DNA of 64,000 nt from Gemmatimonadaceae bacterium (GTDB lineage: Bacteria > Gemmatimonadota > Gemmatimonadetes > Gemmatimonadales > Gemmatimonadaceae): assembly GCA_036496605.1 (NCBI GenBank), contig DASXKV010000038.1:62001-126000 (forward strand). Direction: 5' to 3'. Both the position numbers and the translations under genes were made by a program. Below the pieces are notes generated by a model. The model saw only the letters and a list, made by a program, of their open reading frames with translations, searched no databases and had not been told where the DNA came from. Below are positions 27,701 to 36,414 of the stretch, in pieces (the stretch's first letter is position 1; each line of letters starts with the position of its first letter).

Positions 27701-28217
27701 CGTTGTTCTCTCCCGTGCCGACCCAGACCGTATTGGGATTCTTCGGGTCGATGGTGATCGCACCGATCGAATAGGTGGACTGGTTATCGAAGACCGGCGT
27801 CCACGTGGTGCCTGCATTGATCGTCTTCCAAACTCCGCCCGCGGCGACGCCGATGTACCAGACTTTCTTGTCACGCGGACTGACGGCGAGATCGACGATG
27901 CGCCCCGAGATCATCGCCGGTCCGATGGAGCGGAAGCGGAGGCCGGCGTATGGGTCCGCGCCGCGACCACCGTTAGGTGCTCCAGTCGAGTCGCTTGTGG
28001 TGGACGACGTGTCCTGATTCGCGGCTCGGCGGTTTCTCGTCGTGTCGGTTGCGACGGCGCGCGTGCGACCCGAGTCCGATGTTGCCGTGCGCGGTGCGGG
28101 TGCAGGCTGGCGGCGAGGTGGCTGCTGCGCGGGGAGGGAACTACGTGCCGATAATAGCGAGATCAGTGCGCCTACAGCGGCGCAGATCAGGCGAGAACGG
28201 TGAGCAGAGGCGATCAT
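24759..28217 (-). CDS. Secreted BNR/VPS10-type beta-propeller protein
   Basis: About 1152 residues from the ATG at 28217. A signal peptide (LICAAVGALISLLSARSSLPAQ) is followed by a Pro/Arg/Thr-rich linker. Two beta-propellers come next, marked by at least ten Asp-box (BNR) repeats: STDGGRSW, STDGGRTW, STDGGTTW, SRDGGVSW, SEDGGRTF, SFDRGQTY, TDDRGESW, SENGGQSW, SKDLGRNW, TKNNGQTW. The opening YAGLRFRSIGPAMISGRIVD is characteristic of the group often labelled glycosyl hydrolase or sortilin-like in Gemmatimonadota. The last 350 residues include an FlgD-like segment (VRRLTGPVQQGVQRVAWDLR) and a helical end. It is exported; sialidase activity should not be assumed. It is annotated by fold, with function unknown. 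Confidence 0.88.
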   Translation of the reverse strand: MIASAHRSRLICAAVGALISLLSARSSLPAQQPPRRQPAPAPRTATSDSGRTRAVATDTTRNRRAANQDTSSTTSDSTGAPNGGRGADPYAGLRFRSIGPAMISGRIVDLAVSPRDKKVWYIGVAAGGVWKTINAGTTWTPVFDNQSTYSIGAITIDPKNPNTVWVGTGENNAQRAVAYGDGVYRSTDGGRSWQNMGLRESEHIGKILIDSRNSDIVYVAAQGPLSRAGGDRGLFKSTDGGRTWTKVLDPGKWAGVSDVVLDPRNPDVLIATSWQRIRRTYGYIAGGPESGVWRSTDGGTTWRRSQAGLPNDAELGRVGLAMSPVNPDVVYAILEASNDRGGTFRSRDGGVSWEKMSSYNTVGLYYAELFADPVDVDRVYAVDVRNMVSEDGGRTFHPVGERNKHVDNHVIWIDPADVDHLLIGCDGGLYESFDRGQTYQYFANLPLGQFYRVDVDQNAPFYRVHGGTQDNGSVGGYARTRSALGITNADWSVTGGGDGFVSKVDPKDPFIVYNESQHGNLQRVDLRTGESVNIVPQPEPGEAALRWYWDSPVIISPHSNTRLYFAAQRLYRTDDRGESWKALTPDLSRQIDRDKIKLMDRVWSIDAVARNTSSSFFGAIVSVAESPVKEGQLWIGTDDGTIQVSENGGQSWRKIEHFAGVPDTTQVARVVPSSHDANTVYAAFDGHMSGDFKPYLLESKDLGRNWTSIAGNLPNKGTVYAIIDDPVDPTLLFAGTEFGLYFTKNNGQTWTRLRGGLPTIQVRDLVIQKQTNDLVVATFGRSFYVLDDVTPLRTMTRETLAEESTLFPVRRTPLYSPSNFGVPGANGSQGGGAFTAPNPPFGAMFTYYLNNTLRSRREQRQQAERSAARQGRDIYPPSWDSLRTEDREEAPAIELTVSDAQGHVVRRLTGPVQQGVQRVAWDLRLPAPTVTLAARPANPDDEEEAGGFGGRGGVGPYAPPGTYQVSLAKRIDGAITPLGTPQRFEVYLLDGEEDAGRSAAVIAFQEQASKLQRAMMGANALAGELSTRVSALRRALEETPSTPTQLPNDVRAIERDLRDIREQLNGDPTLNRRQEPTPPSLMGRLQVMTQGARSLEPPTTTQRRQYEILSGEFATVLTKLRAIADTRLRTAETAAEQAGAPWTPGRIPDWRP

Positions 28218-28308
28218 TTTCAGGTTCCGAAATGGCCGGGTGTGATCTGGCATCTCAAAGATGGCGGCGGGCGAGATCGCGCGCGAGGCAGGGGCCGAAT
28301 GCTTCTTC

Positions 28309-29010
28309 TCAGCGAACTTTCACTGTGAATTCCAATCCACCGTCGAATGGAAGCGTCATTGTACGCAGGCCATTCTGCGGATCGTTGACGAAGGCAAAGT
28401 ATTCTCGGTAAGCGTCGCTGAACTGTTGCGTGTTGTCGCAGATGACGACCGCTCCGGTCCTGAGGTGCGGCGAAACGAGTTCGAGCGCCGGGAGCGCCAT
28501 CGGCGTCCAAATGTCGATGAGCATGAAGTCGATCGAATCCTTCAAGTCGCGCAACGTCTCGCGCAAGTCACCTTCGCGGAGATCGACAATGTGCGAAACT
28601 CCTGCTTCTGCAAAGTGGCGGCGCGCGATCTTCGCCTTTTCGGGTTCGTATTCCGTCGCGATGACGACGGGCGCGTCCGTATTCCGTTCACGGGCGGTCC
28701 AGTCGTCACGCAGCGCCGAGGCGAGAAACAGCGTCGACACACCGAACGACGTGCCCGCCTCCACCACGCGGTGCGCGCGCAAACCTCGGCACACGAGATA
28801 ACAGAATTCCGCCTTCGGCCGATCCAGCGCAACCAACTTGTCTCGGAGGAATGCGTTCGTCCGGTCGTCGAATTTGTTCCAGTCCATCGATTCTTCGGAG
28901 GCGCGTTCCGCGAAGTAAGCCTCCGTGTCGGCGCGTTGCGCTGAATGCTCTTCGTACAGCCGGTCCAGCAAGGACTCGACTTGCGCATCAAGGAGGATGT
29001 TCTTGGTCAT
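28309..29010 (-). CDS. Class I SAM-dependent O-methyltransferase-like protein
   Basis: 233 residues from the ATG at 29010, chosen because the upstream residues are Arg-rich and unlike the family. An N-terminal helix region precedes the Rossmann-like domain. SAM motif I is VVEAGTSFGVSTLFLASAL; the acidic strand-2 end is VIATEYEPEKAKIARRHFAEAG; IVDLREGDLRETL is motif II-like. IDFMLIDIWTPMALPALELV and TGAVVICDN complete the pattern of the Methyltransf_24 / catechol O-methyltransferase-like group. It is probably a soluble enzyme methylating a hydroxyl on a small molecule. It is transcribed in the same direction as the BNR protein but is 91 bases upstream of it, with no shared function evident. 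Confidence 0.85.
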   Translation of the reverse strand: MTKNILLDAQVESLLDRLYEEHSAQRADTEAYFAERASEESMDWNKFDDRTNAFLRDKLVALDRPKAEFCYLVCRGLRAHRVVEAGTSFGVSTLFLASALRDDWTARERNTDAPVVIATEYEPEKAKIARRHFAEAGVSHIVDLREGDLRETLRDLKDSIDFMLIDIWTPMALPALELVSPHLRTGAVVICDNTQQFSDAYREYFAFVNDPQNGLRTMTLPFDGGLEFTVKVR

Positions 29011-29263
29011 CTCACCCCTGGCTCGTTGTGTACGGCGACGCAAGGTTGCTGGCGAGTCATCTACTTAACGATGCGACCGGATTCGGAAGCGGTCCAGGAT
29101 GACGCCTCCGAGCGAGCTGATGATGTGGCTGAGCGCGGCGCCGTCGTTCCGGGCGTCGTCGGTAAGGGGGCAGGTCGATGTGCGTGTGAGAGTTCGATCT
29201 ACCGGCCGGCACACGTCGGCGGCACATTAGCGCTGGTCGTGAGCGTCAACGTGGGGCGCCGCC

Positions 29264-29935
29264 ATGCAAGATCTTCTCGAAGTTCTGCCGAGAGTTTTCT
29301 TTCTGCACGAGCAAGACGACGCGACGCGTCGCTCGTTCGCGGAGCTCGGCATCTGCCGTACGTTTCCAAAGGGCAACATCCTCTTCCACGACGGCGATCC
29401 GTGTTTCGCGGCGTACGTCGTCATCAGCGGCCGCGTGAAGCTTACGGTTGCCTCCGACGACGGACGTGAGTTCGCCCTCGAAGTCTTCGGTCCGGGCGAT
29501 GTCTGCGGGTTCATCGCGACGTTGGACGGAGGCCCGAACAACGGAACCGCGATCACGCTGTCGAGCTGCCGCCTTGCCGTCGTCCCGCGGGAACGATTTC
29601 AAGCGTGGATCACCGAGCACCCATTGTTGCAGCAGACGATCACCACGGCGCTCGTGCGCATGCTGAGGAGCGTCTACGAGCGCGTCGGAATGCAGACGCT
29701 GCTTCCGGTCAAGCGTCGGGTGCGGGCGGCGATCATTGAATTCGCTCAGAGCAACGGGACAGCAGTGCACGGCGAAGAGTACGTCGCGCCTCGCCCTACC
29801 CACCAGGAGCTCGCGGAGCGCGTCGGTTCGACGCGGGTCGTGGTGTCGCGCGTCATCAAGGAGCTGCTCGAGGAGGAGGAGGCGATCCGGATGGACGGCC
29901 GAACGTTACGCGTTCGGCTTGATGGCCGATTGTGA
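29264..29935 (+). CDS. Crp/Fnr family transcriptional regulator
   Basis: 223-residue regulator. The N-terminal cyclic-nucleotide-binding fold shows FPKGNILFHDGDP, AYVVISGRVKLTVASDDGREF and FGPGDVCGFIATLDGGP. The last lacks the standard phosphate-binding RSA triad, so cAMP binding is uncertain. A long dimer helix (TTALVRMLRSVYERV) leads into the HTH_Crp domain (PTHQELAERVGSTRVVVSRVIKELLEEE). It has no N-terminal Cys cluster of FNR type. Only two Cys are present (GICRTF, DVCGF, plus SSCR), so an iron-sulfur sensor is unlikely. The ATG at 29264 lacks a strong ribosome binding site. Confidence 0.92.
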   Translation: MQDLLEVLPRVFFLHEQDDATRRSFAELGICRTFPKGNILFHDGDPCFAAYVVISGRVKLTVASDDGREFALEVFGPGDVCGFIATLDGGPNNGTAITLSSCRLAVVPRERFQAWITEHPLLQQTITTALVRMLRSVYERVGMQTLLPVKRRVRAAIIEFAQSNGTAVHGEEYVAPRPTHQELAERVGSTRVVVSRVIKELLEEEEAIRMDGRTLRVRLDGRL

Positions 29936-30021
29936 CTTTAGTTGCACGTCACCGCGACCTTGAGGCATCGCTGTCGTGGCGTGACCACGTATCATTGATC
30001 CACGCGTCGCAGGAGGGAGCC

Positions 30022-30183
30022 ATGCCCAGAAAGAGCCGCAAGACAATCCGCATCGAGCTCACCGAAGCCCAGAAGAAGCAGATTCGCGAGCAGACGGGAG
30101 AGGAGGTGGAGACCGTCGACTTCGCGGTCGAGGAGGTCGAGCAAAGCCGCGTTACGCCTCGCAGCAGCGGCACGTTCTTCTGA
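30022..30183 (+). CDS. Small charged conserved-looking protein
   Basis: 53 residues with one of the best ribosome binding sites in the window (AGGAGGGAG, 30011-30019). The basic start (MPRKSRKTIRIELT) leads to a helix EAQKKQIREQTG and an acidic stretch (EEVETVDFAVEEVEQ), ending in RSSGTFF. It lies 86 bases after the Crp/Fnr gene in the same direction and is followed by a strong terminator (30236-30270). The N-terminal strand/helix might be a ribbon-helix-helix-like or ribosome-associated peptide, but I do not recognise it. Coding status rests on the ribosome binding site, the codon pattern and the terminator. Confidence 0.7.
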   Translation: MPRKSRKTIRIELTEAQKKQIREQTGEEVETVDFAVEEVEQSRVTPRSSGTFF

Positions 30184-30235
30184 CGTGGCAAGTAATAATT
30201 TACTAATGCCGTGAGGCTGCCCGCGAAACGCGAAA

Positions 30236-30270
30236 CGCGCCCGGAAGCGATCCGGGCGCGTTGTGTTTCT
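30236..30270 (+). terminator. Rho-independent terminator
   Basis: Perfect 10-bp stem CGCGCCCGGA / TCCGGGCGCG with loop AGCGA, followed by TTGTGTTTCT. It ends the transcript of the 53-residue protein gene, 52 bases past its stop. Confidence 0.85.
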
Positions 30271-30412
30271 AACTTACTCAATGCCGGGCGATGCGTTTCT
30301 TCTCGATGCAACTTTGGTTACACGAAGAACGGAACTTGAAGCATTTCCGCGCTTCCGAGATGTCCTTATCGTGGCTCCCAGATCGGCAAGCCACTACATC
30401 TCGGAGGACACA

Positions 30413-30784
30413 ATGCGTACCAACGACCGTCTTCACAGCGCCGCGATGAACGCTTCACACGTCCGCACCGCCCTCGTCGCAATCGCGCTCGGTGCAGTGG
30501 CCCTGATCGCAACCTCGACCACCGCCAGTGCTCAGCAAGACAACGGACCCACCGATCCTGGCGTACGCTGCGCGGCGAAGGTCGGCCCCGGGCAGTACGA
30601 GTTCTACCTGCCCGGCGAGAAGGCCACGGACGTCAATGGCAACAAGTGGGTATGCGGCCCGGATGGCCAGTGGTTCAGAGACTACTCTTCCAGGTTGATC
30701 GACGGCGGCGGCACGACGGGCGGAACGAGAGTGACTGCGTACTATCTGGTAGCTTCGGCGCGGCTTTCCGCTGTCATTCGCTAG
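30413..30784 (+). CDS. Small secreted hypothetical protein
   Basis: 123 residues from the ATG at 30413, with GGAGG six bases upstream. The open frame extends upstream to 30263, but the ribosome binding site and signal peptide fix this start. A long signal peptide (VRTALVAIALGAVALIATSTTASA, split here only by description) is cleaved before QQDNGP. The mature part of about 80 residues has two Cys (VRCAAKV and WVCGPDG), likely a disulfide, within GEKATDVNGNKWVCGPDGQW. The end is Gly/Thr-rich and then hydrophobic (YYLVASARLSAVIR). I do not recognise a family; a small periplasmic or secreted domain is the likely form. Confidence 0.65.
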   Translation: MRTNDRLHSAAMNASHVRTALVAIALGAVALIATSTTASAQQDNGPTDPGVRCAAKVGPGQYEFYLPGEKATDVNGNKWVCGPDGQWFRDYSSRLIDGGGTTGGTRVTAYYLVASARLSAVIR

Positions 30785-30966
30785 CTCGGATCGCCGTTCC
30801 TATGGCCGTGGCCGGCGCCCTCGCGACCACGGCCCGCGATTGTACGCCAACGTACCGAGGAGCCCGAGCGAGGTACGGGAAAATCCTGAGGCAGCCGGAG
30901 TTTTGCCGATGCGGCTGGTATTGCGGGGGCGCACGTGATTGTGAATGTTATGGCGAGGAGCCTTGC

Positions 30967-31389
30967 ATGCTAGACTCGCCATCGCTGAATACAGCAAGCG
31001 GCACTCCCTCTCGCGCCGCAGCAGGACGCCTGACCGAGACCGAGCGTCAGGCACTTCGGGCACGCACAGCGCAGGCGCGGGCAGCCGCGTCGGAAGCTGT
31101 CTCACACTACGCGGTGATTCTGGCCACGTCGCGGCACCGAATAGACGTGTTGAGCCGAAAACGCGTCGAGATCGTTGCCATTCGCGAGATGCTTCAAGAG
31201 TCAGTGCAACGCTATGCATCGTTGCTCAAGACGCTCGACACGCCTCCGGAGCGCGCGCTGCGGCTGGTGAAGGAGACCGTGGTGGAGCACGTGCCGCATC
31301 CGGAACGCGCGGAAGAGACGCGTGCCCTCCTCGAGACTGTCGTCAACTGGTGCATCGAGGCATACTACGGCAGCTCGCCAGCTGCCTGA
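30967..31389 (+). CDS. Helical hypothetical protein
   Basis: 140 residues from the ATG at 30967, with GAGGAG eight bases upstream. Almost entirely alpha-helical in character: GRLTETERQALRARTAQARAA, then SEAVSHYAVILATSRHRIDVLSRKRVEIVAIREM, then SVQRYASLLKTLD, then a C-terminal helix ETRALLETVVNWCIEAYY. It has no signal peptide or membrane helix and a single Cys. The pattern of helices suggests a small bundle or a coiled-coil partner protein. It resembles nothing I can name. The frame is open upstream to 30646, but that part has no coding character and overlaps the preceding gene. Confidence 0.6.
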   Translation: MLDSPSLNTASGTPSRAAAGRLTETERQALRARTAQARAAASEAVSHYAVILATSRHRIDVLSRKRVEIVAIREMLQESVQRYASLLKTLDTPPERALRLVKETVVEHVPHPERAEETRALLETVVNWCIEAYYGSSPAA

Positions 31390-31511
31390 CTACGTCGGGA
31401 CGTGGCGCGCGACCGACGCCGCAAACATTGTGACGCCGTCCGCTGCGTCGGGTAGCCCGTTCGCTGCATGGTGCTCGACCGTGCATTGAGTGCCGGTGCA
31501 CCATTGCACGT

Positions 31512-32489
31512 ATGAAAACACTCATCGCTGCGTCGATCGTCTGCATAGCGGTTCCGCTCACCGCGCAGACGCCGACAACCGCACAACAACTCATCGCTGC
31601 GCGCGACACTGTCTGGCGCGCCTGGTTCGCAAACGACACCGTGCTCCTTCGGCGGTTCATTCCGGCCGCGGCCGCGGTCGCGGAAGGCCGCGAGACGTTC
31701 CAGTGGAGCGATCGGCGCGCGGTCTTCGATGGCGCACGTCGCAGCGCGTCGTCCGGCGCCCGGCTCGAGCAAATCGAATTTCTGGGCACGCAGATCGACA
31801 CCAGGGGCAACTCCGCAATGGTCCGGTCGCGGTTTCGCTATGTCCTCCGTCGTGGCGCGAAGGCAGACACGAGCTCCGGACTCGCCGCCGAAGTGTTCGT
31901 GCGCGAGAAGGGCCGCTGGGTCAATCCGTTCTGGCAGCTCGAATTCGATGCGCCCGGTTCACTCGCCGCGCGCTCGATCGATCTCCCGGATACCCTCGGC
32001 GCCGCTGTCAACGTTGCAGACTCCCTCAGCGCACTGGGCACGATCGGCGATTATGACGCGCTAATCGGCACGTGGGAGTTCACGTTCCAGTCACGGCAAC
32101 CCGACGGATCGTTCGGCATCCCGTTTACGGGACATTGGACGTTCGAGAAGAAAGGCGAGGGCGGGATCATCGAAGACCATTGGCGTCCGGATAACCCAAC
32201 GACTCCGATGGCCTCGAGCCTATACACGTATCGTGTTTTCGACCCCGAGGAAAAGGTTTGGCGCCTCGTCGGCGCGAACTCGCGTGGAGGCGGCATCATC
32301 CCGGGCCGTACATGGGCGGACGCGAGCGGTCGTTACGGCATCGAGTGGTACGGCAATGTCCTCGTTCGGTTCCGTTACTTCGCGCTGACGCCCGCGCGCT
32401 TTCTCTGGCGACAGGATCAGAGCCGTGACGGTGGCAAGACGTGGATCCCAGACACTGGTATGATGGAGGCACGGCGCATCGGCAAGTGA
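31512..32489 (+). CDS. Secreted protein with NTF2-like and DUF1579-like domains
   Basis: 325 residues. A signal peptide (MKTLIAASIVCIAVPLTAQ) is followed at about 22-150 by an NTF2-like DUF4440/SnoaL-type domain (QLIAARDTVWRAWFANDTVLLRRFIP, GRETFQW, SRFRYVLRRG, WVNPFWQLEF). The C-terminal 150 residues start DYDALIGTWEFTF and run through FTGHWTFEKKGEGGIIEDHWR to a DUF1579-like beta-barrel pattern. NTF2-like domains bind small hydrophobic ligands or act as enzymes; no catalytic set is evident here. An inverted repeat (ATGGTGC 31468-31474, GCACCAT 31498-31504) precedes the ATG. It converges with the gene pair at 32504-34683. Confidence 0.75.
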   Translation: MKTLIAASIVCIAVPLTAQTPTTAQQLIAARDTVWRAWFANDTVLLRRFIPAAAAVAEGRETFQWSDRRAVFDGARRSASSGARLEQIEFLGTQIDTRGNSAMVRSRFRYVLRRGAKADTSSGLAAEVFVREKGRWVNPFWQLEFDAPGSLAARSIDLPDTLGAAVNVADSLSALGTIGDYDALIGTWEFTFQSRQPDGSFGIPFTGHWTFEKKGEGGIIEDHWRPDNPTTPMASSLYTYRVFDPEEKVWRLVGANSRGGGIIPGRTWADASGRYGIEWYGNVLVRFRYFALTPARFLWRQDQSRDGGKTWIPDTGMMEARRIGK

Positions 32490-32503
32490 GTGCAAGTCGC
32501 GAT

Positions 32504-33508
32504 CTATGACTCGCGCGCAAAGGCCGCATCGAAGGCAACGTCGGACGCCGCGAAGTCGAACGCCCTGATGCGAGCGCAGGCCTCGCGTGCTCCGAACTCT
32601 CGATCCATTCCCACATCTTCCCATTCGACGGAGAGCGGCCCGCGGTAGCCGACCCGGTTCAGTGCGCGAATCACCTCCTCGAAGTCGATGCGACCGCGGC
32701 CGATGGATCGGAAATCCCAGCCGCGGTCGCGATGGCCGAAGGGCAGGTGGCCGCCAAATACGCCCGAGTGCCGCCGTGTACTCGACCACCACACGTCCTT
32801 CATGTGCGCGTGGAAGATCCGGTCGCCGAAGCGCTCGATGAAGGCGACGTAATCCACGCCCTGGTAGCCGAAGTGGCTCGGGTCATAGTTGAAGCCGAAG
32901 GAGGCGTGATCATCGAGCGCGCCGAGGGCGCGCTCGGCAGACGAGATGTCGAAGGCAATTTCCGTTGGATGCACCTCGAGCGCGAAGCGCACACCGGCCT
33001 CGCGAAACGTGTCGAGAATCGGGCGCCACCGGTCGGCAAAATCGCGATAGCCGGCGTCGATCATTCCGGGCGACACGGGAGGAAAGCTGTACACCAGGTG
33101 CCAGATCGACGAGCCGGTAAAGCCATTGACGACCGACACGCCGAGCCGTGCCGCCGCGCGCGCGGTGTTCTTCATCTCCTCGGCGGCGCGGTGCTGTACG
33201 CGCTCGGGGCGGCCGTCCCCCCACACGCGCGGTGGTACGATGCTCTTATGCCGCTCGTCGATGTGGTCGCACACGGCCTGGCCGACGAGGTGATTAGCAA
33301 TCGCGAACACCTTCAGGCCATGGCGCGCGAGTAACGCGCGTCGCTCGTCGCAGTAATTGCTCTCCGCGAGCGCGCGTTCGACGTCGAAATGGTCGCCCCA
33401 GCAGGCGAGCTCCAGTCCGTCGTACCCCCAGTCACGAGCCTTCTTCGCAAGTTGCTCCAACGACAGATCGGCCCACTGGCCAGTGAACAACGTCACGGAT
33501 CGCGTCAT
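32504..33508 (-). CDS. Sugar phosphate isomerase/epimerase-like TIM-barrel protein
   Basis: 334 residues of the xylose-isomerase-like TIM-barrel (AP_endonuc_2) superfamily. Strand and metal-site segments visible are [55 protein letters not shown] (Glu ligand), [14 protein letters not shown] (Asp/His ligands), [11 protein letters not shown] (His) and [13 protein letters not shown] (Glu). The divalent-metal set of this fold is therefore intact. The start ATG at 33508 is 17 bases after the stop of the Gfo/Idh/MocA gene, so they form an operon. Such pairs degrade or interconvert sugars, inositols or related polyols, with the dehydrogenase making the keto form and the isomerase acting on it. Confidence 0.88.
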   Translation of the reverse strand: MTRSVTLFTGQWADLSLEQLAKKARDWGYDGLELACWGDHFDVERALAESNYCDERRALLARHGLKVFAIANHLVGQAVCDHIDERHKSIVPPRVWGDGRPERVQHRAAEEMKNTARAAARLGVSVVNGFTGSSIWHLVYSFPPVSPGMIDAGYRDFADRWRPILDTFREAGVRFALEVHPTEIAFDISSAERALGALDDHASFGFNYDPSHFGYQGVDYVAFIERFGDRIFHAHMKDVWWSSTRRHSGVFGGHLPFGHRDRGWDFRSIGRGRIDFEEVIRALNRVGYRGPLSVEWEDVGMDREFGAREACARIRAFDFAASDVAFDAAFARES

Positions 33509-33525
33509 GATCGGAGTGCCGACGG

Positions 33526-34683
33526 TTAGTGTTTGTGGAACTCGTACCAGTCGGCGCGCCGGCCGCTCGCGACGGCGCCGAGGATGAAACGGACGCCGGC
33601 GAGGCCGTCCTCCACCGTCGGGAAGTCGAGATCGAGTACCTGCGGCTGCTCGCCGGCGAGCCTCGCAGCGATGGTGCGCATCGCGTTCGCGTACACATTG
33701 GCAAAGGCCTCGAGAAACGCTTCCGGATGTCCCGAGGGGAGGCGCGTCGCGTATTGCGCCGCCGCCGAGAGATAGGGATGACCGGGTTTGTACACTTGCG
33801 TGGGGCTGGTGGCTCGCCGCACGAGCAGCATGTTCGGCTCCTCCTGATGCCACTCGAGCGACGCCTCGGTGCCGTAGACGCGCAGGCTCAACCGGTTTTC
33901 CTCGCCTAACGAAATCTGCGAACAAAAGAGCACGCCTTTCGCCCCGCCCTGGTAGCGAACAAGGATGTTGGCGTCATCGTCGATATGACGGCCGTCGACA
34001 AAGGTGCTCACGTCGGCGCAGAGGCTCTCGATCTCGAGGCCGGTAATGTAGCGCGCCAGGTGTTCGGCGTGTGATCCGATGTCGCCGAGCGCGCCCGCGC
34101 CTGCCCGCGCGGGATCGGTGCGCCAGTCCGCTTGCTTCTGACCGGTGGCCTCGACGAGTGTCGAGAGCCAGCCTTGCGAGTATTCAGACACAACCTTGCG
34201 CAGCTGGCCCAATTCGCCGGCGCGCACCAGCGCGCGTGCCTGCTTCACGAGCGGGTAGCCGCTGTAGTTGTGCGTCAACGCGAACACCACGTCGTGCTCG
34301 TGCACGAGCTGGCAGAGAGACTCCGCGTCCTCGAGCGTCGTCGTCATCGGCTTGTCGCAGATCACGTGGATCCCGCGCTCGACGAACGCGCAGGCGGCTC
34401 GGAAGTGCAGATGGTTGGGCGTCACGATCGACACGAAATCGATTCGCTCGTCTCCGGGAAGCGCTGCCTCGCGCTCGGCCATCGCGTCGAAGCTGTCGTA
34501 TACGCGTCGCGGATCGAGATGGAGCTCGCGTCCCTGCGCGCGCGACTTCTCCCGGTCCGAGGAAAAGGCGCCCGCAACGAGAGTCGCCAATCCATCCAGA
34601 GTGGCGGCGCGTCGGTGCACGGCACCGATGAACGCACCAGGACCGCCACCGACCATACCGAAGCGGAGCTTGCGTGTGAGCAT
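33526..34683 (-). CDS. Gfo/Idh/MocA family oxidoreductase
   Basis: 385-residue NAD(P)-dependent sugar or polyol dehydrogenase. N-terminal Rossmann domain: [21 protein letters not shown] (dinucleotide-binding Gly cluster), [14 protein letters not shown], then the family core [32 protein letters not shown] with the catalytic Lys in the DKP (EKP-type) motif. The C-terminal alpha/beta domain has [15 protein letters not shown], where the GxxxDxxxH-like arrangement supplies catalytic Asp/His. The ATG at 34683 is chosen because LRFGMVGGG begins directly after it. It is the first gene of an operon with the TIM-barrel isomerase-like gene. The exact substrate is unknown. Confidence 0.92.
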   Translation of the reverse strand: MLTRKLRFGMVGGGPGAFIGAVHRRAATLDGLATLVAGAFSSDREKSRAQGRELHLDPRRVYDSFDAMAEREAALPGDERIDFVSIVTPNHLHFRAACAFVERGIHVICDKPMTTTLEDAESLCQLVHEHDVVFALTHNYSGYPLVKQARALVRAGELGQLRKVVSEYSQGWLSTLVEATGQKQADWRTDPARAGAGALGDIGSHAEHLARYITGLEIESLCADVSTFVDGRHIDDDANILVRYQGGAKGVLFCSQISLGEENRLSLRVYGTEASLEWHQEEPNMLLVRRATSPTQVYKPGHPYLSAAAQYATRLPSGHPEAFLEAFANVYANAMRTIAARLAGEQPQVLDLDFPTVEDGLAGVRFILGAVASGRRADWYEFHKH

Positions 34684-35126
34684 TGCGATCGCTGGATGAC
34701 GAGAGAATGGTGAACGGCCGGCAAACGATTGTCTGCACGCAAAGTTTAGCGTTCGACGAGCGAAGATTCGAGCCGCGCGATCAACCTCAGCACTGATCTT
34801 GCAAATGCGAGACGGCCTCAAACCTCCCGCCCAGGCGGAGTCGCAACGCTGCCGCCGCCGCCCAATGACCCTGTCATTGAACCGAGTGCTGAGCGGCCAA
34901 CCTCATCGCCAGCTCCATGAGCGCGGACGGTGAACTGCGGTTCCTCGCGCTCGTGGCGAACGAGGTCCCCGCGCTCGAGGTGTTGCAGGGGAAGAGCAAC
35001 GTCGAACTGGGGTGACCTCGTGCAAATCGCGCAGCCGCTCGCAGGCTAGCGCCGTGGGGATCCGCACGGGCCAAGTCGTTAGGTGATGGTCCGCTCTTGA
35101 GGCGACGCAGATACTTTCCAGACCAC
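34684..35126. other. Intergenic stretch, divergent promoter region
   Basis: 443 bases between the start of the Gfo/Idh/MocA gene (reverse) and the YdjM-like gene (forward). The only frame with any protein-like look is a 32-codon run from ATG at 34917 to TGA at 35015. It lacks a ribosome binding site and I do not accept it as a gene. One CCTAACG word lies at 35077-35083. I see no terminator or strong promoter. Confidence 0.5.
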
Positions 35127-36383
35127 ATGGACAATGTCACCCACTCGCTCGCCGGCCTCTTGCTCGCCGAGGGGGCCATACGCCTTCGCTCGCGCGTCAC
35201 GAGGTCGGAGCCGTCGCGCCAATTCCGTGCAGTGGCCGCGATCTCCTCGATGATCGCGGCGAATTTGCCAGATGCGGACCTGCTCTACAGCGGTCTGGGT
35301 GGCAATCGACTCCGATACATGCTGCACCACCGCGGTCACTCACACACAGTGTTGATCGCGCTCGCCGGTGCCGTGCTGGTCTGCGGCGTGGCAATACGCA
35401 TATGGCGATGGCGCGAGCGCGAAGGGCCGACTCGAGCGGATACGCGTTGGCTTCTCGGACTCCTTCTCGTGAGCACGCTCAGCCACCTCGTGCTCGACTG
35501 GACGAACAGCTACGGCGTGCATCCGTTCTGGCCAGTCGACAATCGATGGCACTACGGTGACGCGGTGTTCATCGTCGAACCGTGGTTCTGGGTGTTGTCC
35601 GTACCGACATTGATCGCGGCGAGTGCGCGGTCGACGCCGCGCGTAGTGCTGTCACTCGTTATGCTCAGCGGCCTTGTCCTCGCCTGGCGTCTCGATTTCG
35701 TGTCGCGGGGCGCGGCAGCGACTCTGACGGTGGGCGCTCTGGTATCCGTTGCGGTCGCATTCGTACTGCATCCTGGCGCGCGTGCCGCTGTCGCGATCGC
35801 TGGATGGATCGCTGCGACGCTCGTGATGGCGGCGGGATCGGCACGAGCGCGCGCGACGACGCTGCGAGCGGTTCACGATGCGGCGCCAGATGCGGAGGTG
35901 TTGGACGTCGTCGTGTCGCCCATGCCGGCGAATCCCGTCTGCGCTTCGGTGATCTCGCTCGAGCGGTCGGGACCTGAGTACCTCATCGCGACGGCCCGTG
36001 TGAGCGCCCTGCCGTCGCTGGTCGAGGCGGCGCACTGCGGCTCGCGCCAGGGAGGAGGAGGGGGAGGGGGAGACGGATCGCTGTTCCAACCGTCCGCGCG
36101 TCGGTCGACGTCGGGGCTGCAATGGGATGGTGCGTGGAGCGCACCGGTCGCCGATATCGCGTCGCTGGGGCGAGCGAGTTGTCCCGCGTTCGCCGCAATG
36201 CGCTTTATTCGAGCGCCGATCTGGCGCGTTCTTGGGGACTCGACCGTTCTGCTCGGCGATGCACGCTTCGGTGGCGGCTCGGGGAACGGATTCACCGATG
36301 TGCGTGTGCCGCGCAATTCGGCGGGATGCCCGACTGCCGTCCCGCCGTGGACGCCGCCACGAGCGGACTTGCTCGGCTTTTGA
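35127..36383 (+). CDS. YdjM/DUF457-like membrane-bound metal-dependent hydrolase
   Basis: 418 residues from the ATG at 35127. The start MDNVTHSLAGLLLAEG is the hallmark of the YdjM (LexA-regulated, DUF457) family, so the upstream in-frame codons are discarded. Further family His/Asp motifs are ANLPDADLL, HHRGHSHTVLIAL, LSHLVLDWTNSYGVHPFWP and VEPWFWVL, together a likely metal site at the membrane face. About six to eight hydrophobic helices lie between residues 35 and 270. The C-terminal 150 residues are extracytoplasmic and contain a run of eight Gly encoded by a purine-rich stretch at 36050-36075. Enzymatic activity is predicted, not shown, for the family. Confidence 0.85.
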   Translation: MDNVTHSLAGLLLAEGAIRLRSRVTRSEPSRQFRAVAAISSMIAANLPDADLLYSGLGGNRLRYMLHHRGHSHTVLIALAGAVLVCGVAIRIWRWREREGPTRADTRWLLGLLLVSTLSHLVLDWTNSYGVHPFWPVDNRWHYGDAVFIVEPWFWVLSVPTLIAASARSTPRVVLSLVMLSGLVLAWRLDFVSRGAAATLTVGALVSVAVAFVLHPGARAAVAIAGWIAATLVMAAGSARARATTLRAVHDAAPDAEVLDVVVSPMPANPVCASVISLERSGPEYLIATARVSALPSLVEAAHCGSRQGGGGGGGDGSLFQPSARRSTSGLQWDGAWSAPVADIASLGRASCPAFAAMRFIRAPIWRVLGDSTVLLGDARFGGGSGNGFTDVRVPRNSAGCPTAVPPWTPPRADLLGF

Positions 36384-36414
36384 GCATTTCATCGTCGAAC
36401 GAGCGTGGTAACGA

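Noticed and set aside
34917-35015. 32-codon open frame in the large gap before the YdjM-like gene
   Set aside because: The translation looks somewhat protein-like, but there is no ribosome binding site, no neighbour and no recognised family; too short to support.
36050-36075. Purine-rich stretch encoding eight Gly as a possible slippage switch
   Set aside because: It is an imperfect GGA/GGG codon run in an extracytoplasmic linker, without a long mononucleotide tract.
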